NCBI RefSeq assembly: GCF_002799245.1
Contig: NZ_NEQV01000003.1
Location: 124,001-188,000 of the forward strand
Origin: Stenotrophomonas maltophilia
Lineage (GTDB): Bacteria; Pseudomonadota; Gammaproteobacteria; Xanthomonadales; Xanthomonadaceae
Length of the DNA stretch: 64,000 nucleotides
Direction of reading: 5' to 3'
This document shows, piece after piece, positions 16,183 through 23,684 of the stretch (position 1 is the stretch's first letter; each line of letters begins with the position of its first letter). A model generated the notes under the pieces. That model saw only the letters and a program-made list of their open reading frames with translations. It was not told the DNA's origin and did not search any database. The position numbers were made by a program, and so were the translations under genes.

Positions 16183-16809
16183 TCAGCCGCCCTGGCGCTG
16201 CGCCTGGATGGCCTGGTCAAGGGTGTCCAGATCATCAGTCGGCGAGGCCAGCCAGGCCGGGTAGGCCTCGGTCTCGACGAAGGCGGAGGAACCCAGCACA
16301 TCATCGAACGCCGGATTGTCCTTCTCCGCATGGCGCAGCAGGCCGGACATCAGCCCGCAGATGCGGACTGCGGCCTGGAAGGCGCCCTGCAGCGATCCGG
16401 CGGGTTCGGTGACCGTGTTGAGGAAGGCCGCATAGGCTGGGCCATCGAACACGAAGTCCTCGCGCTGCTGGAAGGCGTCGCCGCTGAGGTGGGCTTCGCC
16501 GGAGACGTGGCGGGAGAATCCCCAGGACCAGATGTCGAGGAAGCGCAGGTCATCCAGCATCCGGCGCGCGTCGTCCGCCAGGGGAACGGCGCCTGACAAG
16601 GCATGCTCCAGGGTGGCCGCCGCGAACGGTTCGGTGCCCTCGTGGGCCAGGAAATCGCTCAGGCAGCGCAGCGCGCCGGGATGGTGCGGGTCCAGTTGCA
16701 GCGCCCGGTAGATCACCCGTGCGCCCTCCACGTGACGGCCCTGGGCGATGAAGATGTTGAGGGCATGGTGCGCGAGCTGGTCGGCGCTGAGGTCGGCAAT
16801 GCGGGTCAT
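16183..16809 (-). CDS. Hypothetical protein with TPR-like N-terminus
   Basis: 208 residues, soluble, no signal peptide. Residues about 5-70 (LAHHALNIFIAQGRHVEGARVIYRALQ, continuing LDPHHPGALRCL) look like a tetratricopeptide helix pair; the rest is not recognised. Acidic overall with many Asp/Ala-rich segments. ATG at 16809 is the first Met that begins the conserved-looking helix; an upstream start would add a proline-rich leader. Lies between dgkA and an exported NTF2-like gene in the same direction but with 49 bases between it and the latter, so an operon is possible. No function can be assigned. Confidence 0.65.
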   Translation of the reverse strand: MTRIADLSADQLAHHALNIFIAQGRHVEGARVIYRALQLDPHHPGALRCLSDFLAHEGTEPFAAATLEHALSGAVPLADDARRMLDDLRFLDIWSWGFSRHVSGEAHLSGDAFQQREDFVFDGPAYAAFLNTVTEPAGSLQGAFQAAVRICGLMSGLLRHAEKDNPAFDDVLGSSAFVETEAYPAWLASPTDDLDTLDQAIQAQRQGG

Positions 16810-16858
16810 CGGGTCTGGCGGGCGTGGACGAACGGTGTGCACCAGTCTGGCAGATTGC

Positions 16859-17389
16859 TCATTCGGCCGGGCTGCGTGAATCGCGGATCGAATAGATCAC
16901 CGAGAAGATCTTCCAGCCCTGCTCGGTGCGGACCAGCTGCCACATTTCCCTGCCCCAGTTGGTCTTCACTCCATCGTCGTGGAAGCTGTAGTCAAACGAC
17001 ACCGAGGCCACATCGCCATCCGTCTCGATCTTCGTGTTGGAGAACGTCTCCTCCTTCGGCTTCGGCGAGGCCACCGCCCCGTCGATCAGCGCGATGAAGT
17101 TGTTGGCGGGAATCTGCCGTGCCTTGATCGCATCGGGCTTGGCCTTGCGGATGTCCTGCAGGCGCACGTCCTCGGAAACGTACTGCCAGCCGATGTCTTC
17201 CGGTTTGTCTGAGAAGAACAGGCTCATGTAGGTTGGCTTGTCCTTGTTGATCAGCGAGCTGCGGAACGATTCGACCACCTGTTCGATCGCCTTGATGTCG
17301 GCGGGGGCGTTCTGCGTGGCGTAGGCCGGCAGGCACGCCGGAAGGAAGAGGGCGAGGGCGGCGAAGCGTGCACGGGCGATGGGCATCAT
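16859..17389 (-). CDS. Exported NTF2/SnoaL-like protein
   Basis: 176 residues with a signal peptide (about 1-22, ALALFLPACLPAYA). The mature part has the order of helices and strands of the NTF2-like fold: IKAIEQVVESFRSSLINKD, YMSLFFSD, then strands VASVSFDYSFHDDG, REMWQLVRTEQGWKIFSVIYS. Family members are small binding or isomerase-like proteins; no catalytic pair is identifiable. Two adjacent ATGs (17389, 17386) follow AGGACCCC; the first is annotated. A 42-codon frame ends exactly on this start (ATGA overlap), which suggests coupled translation. Confidence 0.75.
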   Translation of the reverse strand: MMPIARARFAALALFLPACLPAYATQNAPADIKAIEQVVESFRSSLINKDKPTYMSLFFSDKPEDIGWQYVSEDVRLQDIRKAKPDAIKARQIPANNFIALIDGAVASPKPKEETFSNTKIETDGDVASVSFDYSFHDDGVKTNWGREMWQLVRTEQGWKIFSVIYSIRDSRSPAE

Positions 17390-17514
17390 GGGGTCCTGAG
17401 CGAAGGTGCGGCGGCGCCGATCGCCTCCCGCATGGTGTCGAACGAGCTCTCCATCACCAGGCCGCAGGCGCAAAGCGCACTGCAGAATGTCACGACGATG
17501 GTGCGCCTGGCCAT
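17386..17514 (-). CDS. Possible 42-residue lipoprotein-like leader gene
   Basis: Short open frame, ATG at 17514, ending in TGA that overlaps the start codon of the NTF2-like gene (CCATGATG). The peptide begins MARRTIVVTFCSALCAC, a basic start plus hydrophobic core and a lipobox-like LCAC, and ends with a short hydrophilic tail. No good ribosome site is visible before the ATG, so it may be chance. If real it would be a small lipoprotein made just before the NTF2-like protein. Confidence 0.3.
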   Translation of the reverse strand: MARRTIVVTFCSALCACGLVMESSFDTMREAIGAAAPSLRTP

Positions 17515-17578
17515 TTTGACGTAGAAGAAGGTCTGCGCGGATGATGCGCAGGCGCGCGGCGCAGGAGGGGATCTGTCA

Positions 17579-17902
17579 ATGAGGACACTGATGTGGGGGC
17601 TTGCCGGGCTGTTCGTGGCGTACGTTGCCGGTTGCTCGGCGGTCTCGGCGTGGCATTCCCACGCGCTTGCCTCGGTTCCGGTCGGGGCGGGCAGGGTCGA
17701 GGTACTCCGGGCGCTGGGGCAGCCTGACGTGGTGGAGCACGCCGGTGCTCCCTTTACCCGCTATGCCAGCAGCGGATGCAGTGGTCGCTGTGCGCAGCGA
17801 TGGTGGTATGAGAACCGGCTGGGCCTGGATACCGAAGCCTGGTCGGTGGAGCTGGACGCTTCCGATCGCGTGCTCGTGACGTCGCGCTGGACATCACCGT
17901 AG
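17579..17902 (+). CDS. Small putative lipoprotein
   Basis: 107 residues. The N-terminus MRTLMWGLAGLFVAYVAGC ends in a lipobox (VAGC), so the protein is probably exported, lipidated at Cys19 and held in a membrane. The mature part (GRVEVLRALGQPDVVEHAG, a Cys-containing CSGRC, WWYENRLGLDTEAWSVELDA) resembles the BamE/SmpA style of small beta-layer lipoprotein that uses a glycine-proline turn (GQPD), but I cannot place it in a named family. AGGAGGGG lies nine bases before ATG. It is transcribed with the following membrane-protein gene, 17 bases on. Confidence 0.7.
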   Translation: MRTLMWGLAGLFVAYVAGCSAVSAWHSHALASVPVGAGRVEVLRALGQPDVVEHAGAPFTRYASSGCSGRCAQRWWYENRLGLDTEAWSVELDASDRVLVTSRWTSP

Positions 17903-17919
17903 AAGACTGCGACGGGCGC

Positions 17920-18237
17920 ATGCGTATCCATCGACCTTTCATCTTCATCGCAAGCCTGGCCCTGATGGCGTGGTGGACGTTGATGGGCGTGCTGGTGCTC
18001 ATCTACGGCTTCAACGAGCAGGGCCTGCGCTGCGGCAGGCTGTGCTCACTGGAAGCCTCCATCCGCCTGCTCTTTGGCGAGCGGGGATTCGAAATGCTGG
18101 TGGCGATGGCACTCTTCGCCGCGGCGCTGATGTGCGGGAATGTCGCGCTGCGGCGAGGCATGCATGCCGGTCCGCCCCGGAAGCAGGTGCGGCGCCGGGG
18201 GCGCAAGCACCGTCGGGCGGCACAGCCCCGGTCGTGA
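17920..18237 (+). CDS. Hypothetical inner-membrane protein
   Basis: 105 residues with two predicted membrane helices (about 7-29 and 57-78) and a strongly basic cytosolic C-terminus (KQVRRRGRKHRR). Two cysteines lie between the helices (LRCGRLC). No family recognised. It follows the small lipoprotein gene closely and probably shares its transcript; a strong hairpin just after the stop looks like the end of that transcript. Confidence 0.65.
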   Translation: MRIHRPFIFIASLALMAWWTLMGVLVLIYGFNEQGLRCGRLCSLEASIRLLFGERGFEMLVAMALFAAALMCGNVALRRGMHAGPPRKQVRRRGRKHRRAAQPRS

Positions 18238-18242
18238 AGCAT

Positions 18243-18273
18243 CCCTCCGCGCGTCGATCCGCCGCGCGGAGGG
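18243..18273. terminator. Bidirectional hairpin between convergent genes
   Basis: CCCTCCGCGCG (18243-18253) pairs perfectly with CGCGCGGAGGG (18263-18273) around a nine-base loop, between the stop of the membrane-protein gene at 18237 and the stop of the minus-strand gene at 18312. Long T-runs are absent. Confidence 0.6.
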
Positions 18274-18311
18274 AGAAAGCGATCCAAGCTGAAGGGTGTT
18301 GCGCATCGCCT

Positions 18312-18686
18312 TCACCCTTCGGGCTGCAACCTCCCCACCGCCTGCGCGCACAGCGACTGGCAGGCCATGACCAACCCCTCCATCACCCGGTCGCCCACGT
18401 ACTGCTCGGGTTCGCCGTTCTGACGGGTGCGTTCGGCGGCCAGCAGCATTTCCAGCACCACCCGCAATCCGCTCAGCGCGCAATCGGCATCGGCCAGGGC
18501 CAGGCAGCGCCCGGGCAGCTGGTGCCGCTCCGGCCAGGGTTGCCCATCGGCCGCTGCGCCGGAGCCGATGCGATTGAGATTGGCGATGAAGGTGTTCCTG
18601 TCCACGGCGTGCACAGCCTGTGGCGAACCGTCGTCGCGGGCGGTGCTGCGGCAGGCGTGCAGATGGGGGAAGTCCGGTTCGTTCAT
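18312..18686 (-). CDS. Hypothetical small protein downstream of a folded leader
   Basis: 124 residues, soluble. Contains NTFIANLNRIG and CLALADADCALSGLRVVLEMLLAAERT, then a C-terminal helix EGLVMACQSLCAQAVGRLQPEG. The pattern recalls small proteins that occur in several copies in pseudomonads and xanthomonads (DUF3077/DUF6124-like), but I cannot confirm the family. ATG at 18686 has CGGAG eleven to seven bases upstream. A 200-base region rich in inverted repeats lies directly upstream on its own strand, so its expression may be controlled by RNA structure. Confidence 0.6.
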   Translation of the reverse strand: MNEPDFPHLHACRSTARDDGSPQAVHAVDRNTFIANLNRIGSGAAADGQPWPERHQLPGRCLALADADCALSGLRVVLEMLLAAERTRQNGEPEQYVGDRVMEGLVMACQSLCAQAVGRLQPEG

Positions 18687-18714
18687 GGCAAGGCTCCGTG
18701 CAGGGCAATCGGTA

Positions 18715-18917
18715 GCCGCCACCCGAAAGGTGGCGGGCGGTACGTGGTTCGAACACCGGGTTGATGTCAGTCCGGCGGGCCTGAAGGCCCCCACGCACCG
18801 CCCGCCATAGCCGGCAGACGGTTTGCCAACCGGCGCCACACAAGGTGGTGCCGGTTGGCAAGCGCATACATCAACATCAACTCGGGTGTTCGAAACCCGG
18901 CCACCCTTTTCCGGTGG
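18715..18917. other. Nested inverted-repeat region, candidate structured RNA
   Basis: Four hairpins plus one long-range pairing. CGCCACC (18717-18723) pairs with GGTGGCG (18729-18735); GGGCCT/AGGCCC (18777-18790) forms a second; a 17-base stem, 18823-18839 with 18845-18861 and a five-base loop (TTGCCAACCGGC and its complement, one G-T pair), is the strongest; CCACC/GGTGG (18901-18917) is the fourth. In addition 18747-18767 (GTTCGAACACCGGGTTGATG and one more base) is nearly the reverse complement of 18874-18894, enclosing the middle hairpins. This symmetrical layout is unusual for a plain intergenic stretch. It lies upstream of the minus-strand gene at 18312-18686. Confidence 0.6.
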
Positions 18918-19261
18918 CACGCCATCTGAGCCCGTGGTGCTGTGCAATGCCAATCAGGAGAGTTGTAAACATCATTCGATTGGAGACGCTTTCGGCATTC
19001 TCCCACGCGGTTACGCACCGCCAGTCCCGGCTGGCGTGGTGATCCGCCCGCGCCATGCGATCTGCGACAGGTGTCGTGGTTGGCGGGCGGACAGCAGCGG
19101 GCGGGGAGGGGCGATGACGACAGGCTCGGCGGGAAAGGGGGGAGCTAGGTCGAGCATGGCTCGACGCTGCGGAGGTCAAAGCGTGACGTGCTACTCGGGT
19201 TGACGTTCCCAGCCAGCCAGCGCAGGCTTGTTCAGCACGTTTCCTGGACAGAAGGAGACTT
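18918..19261. other. Intergenic stretch without a supported gene
   Basis: About 340 bases between the folded region and a membrane-protein gene. Several short open frames exist on both strands but none has a convincing ribosome site or recognisable protein. The promoter for the gene at 19262 is presumably here; I see no clear operator. Confidence 0.5.
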
Positions 19262-19591
19262 ATGACCGCGACGGCTTCTCTACATCCAACCCCCGACGCG
19301 CCGGGCCGTTCCCGGCTCTGGAGTGTGTTCTGGCTGCAGGGCGTCATTCCCAGCAACATTCTGTGGGCCGTGGCCCTCTGGGCCCTGGCCAACCAGCGCA
19401 CCCCGCTGCTGCTGGGGGTGTTTGCCGTGTTGCTGCTCTATACCGGCTGGATCATTCCGGCGGTATGGCGGGCGGCGCCCACCGCACGCCACCCCAACCT
19501 GGGCGTGGCGGCGCGCGGGCTGACCGTGGCCTGGGGGCTGAACACCGTACTGGTGATCTTCTTCCTGACCCTGCAGCGGGTGGCTCAGTAG
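19262..19591 (+). CDS. Hypothetical membrane protein
   Basis: 109 residues with about three membrane helices (roughly 22-42, 48-70, 84-105) and a hydrophilic N-terminus (MTATASLHPTPDAPG). No family recognised. AAGGAG is six bases before the ATG. The stop overlaps that of the convergent gene at 19585-19989 by seven bases. Confidence 0.7.
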   Translation: MTATASLHPTPDAPGRSRLWSVFWLQGVIPSNILWAVALWALANQRTPLLLGVFAVLLLYTGWIIPAVWRAAPTARHPNLGVAARGLTVAWGLNTVLVIFFLTLQRVAQ

Positions 19592-19989
19592 AACTGAATG
19601 GGCTCGCCGCCACGGTCGAAGGCGGCGAAGCGGCCGATCTGACCGTCATGGATGGCGTTGACCATCAGCTGCAGCGGGCGCGCGGCCTCGTCGCTGTTGG
19701 GCGCGAAACCGCCACGCCCATCCAGCGCCGCCACGAACACCAGGTCCCAGTCGATGCCGGTGGTGGTCGATTCGGCCGCCAGCGCCTGGAAGGTGGGCAC
19801 CTCGGCGGGCAGCTTGTCCACGCACAGCACCGGCGACAGGGTGCCGCCCTCACGGCGGTCATGCCGGTCGCGCTGGTCGTCGGTAGGCGATTCAGGCAGC
19901 TCGGCGCGCACGAACACGAACAGCAGGCGCTGCGGTTCAGCCTGCTGGCCTGCGGCGTGCAGCAGCTGCTGGAAATCGTTCATCATCAT
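19585..19989 (-). CDS. Small conserved cytosolic protein of unknown function
   Basis: 134 residues. MNDFQQLLHAAGQQAEPQRLL leads to a compact alpha/beta protein with RLLFVFVRAELP, LSPVLCVDKLPAE, WDLVFVAALDG and PLQLMVNAIHDGQIGRFAAFD. The family is widespread in gammaproteobacteria and is sometimes labelled ribonucleotide reductase subunit alpha in databases; nothing in the sequence (no radical-site or thiol motifs) supports that label. Three consecutive ATGs (19989, 19986, 19983) make the exact start uncertain. Convergent and overlapping with the preceding gene. Confidence 0.7.
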   Translation of the reverse strand: MMMNDFQQLLHAAGQQAEPQRLLFVFVRAELPESPTDDQRDRHDRREGGTLSPVLCVDKLPAEVPTFQALAAESTTTGIDWDLVFVAALDGRGGFAPNSDEAARPLQLMVNAIHDGQIGRFAAFDRGGEPIQFY

Positions 19990-20062
19990 GAGGGTTGTCA
20001 CACGCCCGCTGCACGGAAAGCTGCATGCTGCCACAACGCCTGCCGTGCGGGGCCGAAGACGA

Positions 20063-20076
20063 TTGATTTAAGTCAT
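20063..20076 (+). promoter_or_regulatory. Weak FNR-like half box upstream of moaA
   Basis: TTGATTTAAGTCAT: a perfect left half (TTGAT) and a poor right half (GTCAT against ATCAA). It lies about 110 bases before the moaA start. Included because other molybdenum and nitrate promoters in this window carry good FNR boxes; on its own it is weak. Confidence 0.3.
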
Positions 20077-20183
20077 GCCCATGGAACTGAAGGCCACGTA
20101 CTCTGGCAATCGTTCCAGCAGACGAGGGTTTCCGGGCCGTTCCGGGCACAGGCAAGACGGTGGAGCAACAAGGTGGACCAGCC

Positions 20184-21164
20184 ATGAGCCAACTCACCGA
20201 CGGTTTCGGACGCAGCTTTCCCTACCTGCGCCTGTCGTTGACCGAAGCCTGCAACTTCCGTTGCAGCTACTGCCTGCCCGACGGTTACCAGGCCGATGGC
20301 CGCCCGCGCTTCCTGCAGGTGGATGAGATCGCGCGCCTGGTGCGTGCGTTCGCCGCGCTGGGCATGAGCAAGATCCGCCTGACCGGCGGCGAGCCCAGCC
20401 TGCGCAAGGACCTGGACGAAATCATCGCGACCGTCGCGGCGGTGCCGGGCATCCGCAAGGTGGCCATCACCACCAACGGCACGCTGCTGCCGCGTCGCCT
20501 GCCGGGCTGGCACCGGGCCGGCCTGACCGCGCTGAACGTGAGCATGGACAGCCTGCAGCGCGAACGCTTCAGGGCCATCACCGGGCATGACCGCCTGCCG
20601 GAGATCGAACAGGGCCTGGCCCTGGCGCAGGCACTGGGTCTGCCGGCGATCAAGCTCAACGCGGTACTGCTGCGTGGGCTGAACGACGATGAGCTGCCGC
20701 AGTGGATGGACTACCTGCGTGACCGGCCCTTCAGCGTGCGCTTCATCGAACTGATGCGCACCGGCGACAACGAAGCCTACTTCCAGCGCCACCACCTGCG
20801 TGCCGACGTGGTGATCGAGCAGCTGCTGGCCGCTGGCTGGCATGAGCGGCCGCGTGCGGCCGATGCCGGCCCGGCGCGCGAGTTCGGCCACCCCGGCCAT
20901 CGCGGCAGCATCGGCATCATCGCCCCGTATTCGCGTGACTTCTGCAAGGGCTGCAACCGCCTGCGGGTGACTGCCAGAGGCGACCTGCGGCTGTGCCTGT
21001 TCGGCGAGTTCGGCGTGCCGCTGCGCCCGCTGCTGCAGAGCGACGATGACCATGACGCGCTGCTGGCACGCATCACCACCCAGCTTGGCCTGAAAGCGGC
21101 CGGGCATGGACTGCACCAGGGCCAGACCGGGCTGACCCCGCACCTGGCCTCCATCGGAGGATGA
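20184..21164 (+). CDS. moaA: GTP 3',8-cyclase, molybdenum cofactor step 1
   Basis: 326-residue radical SAM enzyme that, with MoaC, turns GTP into cyclic pyranopterin monophosphate. The N-terminal [4Fe-4S] motif is C23-x3-C27-x2-C30 (EACNFRCSYC) and the C-terminal cluster motif is CKGCNRLR followed by LRLC. GGEPSLRKDL is the SAM-binding GGEP motif. It ends in a double glycine (SIGG), needed for activity in the family. ATG at 20184 is chosen over 20160 because it starts the conserved N-terminus and follows AAGGTGG. First gene of an eight-gene molybdopterin operon; the stop overlaps moaC-moaB as ATGA. Confidence 0.95.
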   Translation: MSQLTDGFGRSFPYLRLSLTEACNFRCSYCLPDGYQADGRPRFLQVDEIARLVRAFAALGMSKIRLTGGEPSLRKDLDEIIATVAAVPGIRKVAITTNGTLLPRRLPGWHRAGLTALNVSMDSLQRERFRAITGHDRLPEIEQGLALAQALGLPAIKLNAVLLRGLNDDELPQWMDYLRDRPFSVRFIELMRTGDNEAYFQRHHLRADVVIEQLLAAGWHERPRAADAGPAREFGHPGHRGSIGIIAPYSRDFCKGCNRLRVTARGDLRLCLFGEFGVPLRPLLQSDDDHDALLARITTQLGLKAAGHGLHQGQTGLTPHLASIGG

Positions 21165-22171
21165 GCAACACGATGAGTGGGGAATTGAATGCGGCCTTCC
21201 ATATGGCCGATGTCCGCGACAAGCGCGTCACCCGCCGCCGTGCGGTGGCGGTGGGCGAGCTGCATGCTGGCCCGGTGGCCTATCCGCTGATCGTCGAGCG
21301 CCGCCTGCCCAAGGGCGATGCGCTGGTGATGGCCGAGATTGCCGGCCTGCAGGGCGCCAAGATGGCTTCGATGCTGATGCCGCTGTGCCACCCGCTGCCG
21401 CTGGAACTGGTGCAGGTGTTCTGCGCGCCGGTGCCGGAACGGCAGGCGATCCGCGTGTGGTGCGAGTGCGCCAGCGAGGCGCGCACCGGCGTGGAGATGG
21501 AGGCACTGGCCGGCGTCAACGCGGCGCTGCTGACCCTGTACGACCTGAGCAAGCCGGTGGAACCGGCACTGCGCATCGAAGGCATCCGCCTGCTGTTCAA
21601 GGAAGGCGGCAAGCGCGGTGTCTGGCTGCACCCCGATGGCATGGACGATGCCGAGCGCGCGCGTTTCAAGCCGCGTACGCCGAAGGGCCTGGAGGGCGCG
21701 GCCTGCGCGGTGATCACGCTGAGCGACCGCGCCAGCGAGGGTGCCTATGAAGATATCTCTGGCCCGACCCTGGTGGCCGGGCTGGAAAAGCTGGGCGGCG
21801 AGGTGGTGGCTGCTGACGTGCTGCCTGATGGTGTCGAGCCGTTGGCCGGCCGCCTGCAGGGGTTGGCTGCCGAGGGCGTGCGCCTGTGCCTGTGTACCGG
21901 CGGTACCGGGCTGGGCCCGCGAGACCTGACCCCGGAGGCGCTGCGTTCCCTGAACGCGCGGCCGGTGCATGGCCTGGCGCAGATGGTGCGTGCGCTGAGT
22001 GCGCAGCACACACCGATGGCCTGGCTGAGCCGCGCCGAGGTGGTGCAGCTGGGCAACATGCTGGTGTTTGCGTTGCCCGGCAGCCCGAAGGCGGCGGCGC
22101 AGTGCCTGGACATCCTGGCGCCGGTACTGGGCCATGCCCTGGCGATGGTCGAGGGGGATGGTCACTCATGA
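21161..22171 (+). CDS. moaCB: Bifunctional MoaC-MoaB (MogA-like) fusion
   Basis: 336 residues. Residues about 1-160 are MoaC, cyclic pyranopterin monophosphate synthase (MLMPLCHPLPLE, GVEMEALAGVNAALLTLYDLSK with the active-site Asp and Lys). Residues about 170-336 are a MoaB/MogA adenylyltransferase-like domain (AVITLSDRASEGAYEDISGP, CTGGTGLGPRD, LPGSPKAA). Joining the two puts an early and a late cofactor step on one chain. Start ATG at 21161 overlaps the moaA stop; an ATG at 21173 is an alternative. The stop overlaps moeA by four bases. Confidence 0.92.
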   Translation: MSNTMSGELNAAFHMADVRDKRVTRRRAVAVGELHAGPVAYPLIVERRLPKGDALVMAEIAGLQGAKMASMLMPLCHPLPLELVQVFCAPVPERQAIRVWCECASEARTGVEMEALAGVNAALLTLYDLSKPVEPALRIEGIRLLFKEGGKRGVWLHPDGMDDAERARFKPRTPKGLEGAACAVITLSDRASEGAYEDISGPTLVAGLEKLGGEVVAADVLPDGVEPLAGRLQGLAAEGVRLCLCTGGTGLGPRDLTPEALRSLNARPVHGLAQMVRALSAQHTPMAWLSRAEVVQLGNMLVFALPGSPKAAAQCLDILAPVLGHALAMVEGDGHS

Positions 22172-23421
22172 TTCCCTACAGCGAGGCCTTGCAGCACCTG
22201 CTGGAGGCGGCGACGCCGCTGCCGGCCGAGCGTCTGCCCCTGCATGAGGCCGGCGGCCGTACCCTGGCCAGTGACATCCACAGCGGGCAGTCGTTGCCGC
22301 CGTTCGACAATTCGGCGATGGACGGCTTCGCGCTGCGCGCCAACGGCGCAGCGCTCGAAGCCGGTACCGGATTCGCGGTGCAGGGCTGGCAGGCCGCCGG
22401 CGATGCCGGTGCCGAGGGCGGTGAAGGTGCCTGGGAAATCATGACCGGTGCGCGCATGCCGTCCGGGCTGGACACGGTGGTGCCGGTCGAGAATGTGCAC
22501 ATCCTTGCCAGCGAGGAAGGACGCCCGACCCGCATTGCGCTGACGGCGCCGGTGAAGCCGGGCCAGCACGTACGCCTGCGCGGCCAGGACGTGGGTGAGG
22601 GCGAGCGCGTACTGCAGGCCGGGCAGGTGCTGGATATCAATGCGCGCACGCTGTTGCACGCCATCGGCGTGGGCCAGGTGGCCGTGGTGGCACGGCCGAA
22701 GGCCGCGGTGATCGCCACCGGCAAGGAGTTGGTGACCGAGGCGGCGCAGACGCTGGAATCCGGCCAGATCCGCGACAGCAACCGGCCATACCTGGTTGGC
22801 CGCCTGCAGGCGGCCGGCGCCGAGGTGGTCTGGCAGGGCACGGTAGGCGACGACGTGGCCGCGTTCAATGCGGTGCTGGATGAGGCGCTGGCCGCTGGCG
22901 CGCAGCTGCTGATCAGCACCGGCGCGGTATCGGCCGGCCGCTACGATTTCGTTCCCGATGCGCTGCGCGGCCGTGGTGCGCGCATCGTGTTCCACAAGGT
23001 GGCGATCCGCCCGGGCAAGCCGCTGCTGTTCGCGGTACTGCCCAATGGTGCGCTGTATTTCGGCCTGCCGGGCAACCCGGTGTCGGCAGCCGTGGGCCAG
23101 CGCTTCTTCGTCGAGCCGGTGCTGCGCCGCCTGTTGGGGCTGGCACCGGAGGCGATGTTGCAGCTGCCGCTGCAGGCCGACGTGCGCAAGCCGCCGGGCC
23201 TGCGCTATCACGCGCGTGCGCGGGTGGAAATGGACGGGCAGGGGCGCCTGAGCGCGCGCGTGCTGTCCGGGCAGGAGTCGTTCCGTTTGATGTCCATGCT
23301 GCAGGCCAACGCCTGGGTGGTGCTGGAGGCCGAGGGTGACCTGGCCAGCGCCGGCACCTACGTACGCGTGCAGGGCTGGGGTCACCGCGAACCGGTGCAG
23401 CTGGTGAGCCAGGAGTCATGA
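22168..23421 (+). CDS. moeA: Molybdopterin molybdenumtransferase
   Basis: 417 residues; inserts molybdate into adenylylated molybdopterin. Family motifs in order: PPFDNSAMDGFAL near residue 50, MTGARMPSG, VRLRGQDV, ATGKELV, LISTGAVSAGRYDFV (canonical form GGVSVGDYD, so the Gly and Gly-Asp variants here are slightly unusual), KPGKPLLF-type RPGKPLLFAVL, and GLPGNPVS. The C-terminal beta domain contains LRYHARARVE. ATG at 22168 overlaps the preceding stop as ATGA. moaD begins four bases before its stop. Confidence 0.93.
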   Translation: MIPYSEALQHLLEAATPLPAERLPLHEAGGRTLASDIHSGQSLPPFDNSAMDGFALRANGAALEAGTGFAVQGWQAAGDAGAEGGEGAWEIMTGARMPSGLDTVVPVENVHILASEEGRPTRIALTAPVKPGQHVRLRGQDVGEGERVLQAGQVLDINARTLLHAIGVGQVAVVARPKAAVIATGKELVTEAAQTLESGQIRDSNRPYLVGRLQAAGAEVVWQGTVGDDVAAFNAVLDEALAAGAQLLISTGAVSAGRYDFVPDALRGRGARIVFHKVAIRPGKPLLFAVLPNGALYFGLPGNPVSAAVGQRFFVEPVLRRLLGLAPEAMLQLPLQADVRKPPGLRYHARARVEMDGQGRLSARVLSGQESFRLMSMLQANAWVVLEAEGDLASAGTYVRVQGWGHREPVQLVSQES

Positions 23422-23681
23422 TGAAACAGGTAAATCTGCAGTTGTTCGGTGCGTTTTCTGATCTGGATGCCAGCCGCGAGATCGCCGTGGATGTGGCCGG
23501 TGGCACCGTGGCTGACCTGCGCCAGGCGCTGCGCGAGCTGTTGCCGGTGCGTTGGCCGGGCTTCCGTGCGGGCCTGCTGGACTACTCGGCATTCGCCGAC
23601 CAGCAACGCGTGCTGCGTGACCACGAGGCGCTGCCCGACGATGGCCGGGTGGCGATCCTGCCGCCAGTGAGCGGGGGCTGA
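23418..23681 (+). CDS. moaD: Molybdopterin synthase sulfur carrier subunit
   Basis: 87 residues, ubiquitin-like fold (KQVNLQLFGAFSDLDASREI, VADLRQALREL, LPDDGRVAILPPVSGG). The C-terminal Gly-Gly becomes a thiocarboxylate and donates sulfur to the pterin. Two tandem ATGs (23418, 23421) follow AGGAGTC; the first overlaps the moeA stop. It precedes its partner moaE by three bases. Confidence 0.94.
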   Translation: MMKQVNLQLFGAFSDLDASREIAVDVAGGTVADLRQALRELLPVRWPGFRAGLLDYSAFADQQRVLRDHEALPDDGRVAILPPVSGG

Positions 23682-23684
23682 GCG

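Noticed and set aside
18823..19203. Plus-strand open frame running through the hairpin region
   Set aside because: Composed largely of the inverted-repeat arms, no convincing start signal, no family recognised.
19585..19989. Ribonucleotide reductase alpha subunit label
   Set aside because: A 134-residue protein without any reductase motif; the label is probably a propagated database error.
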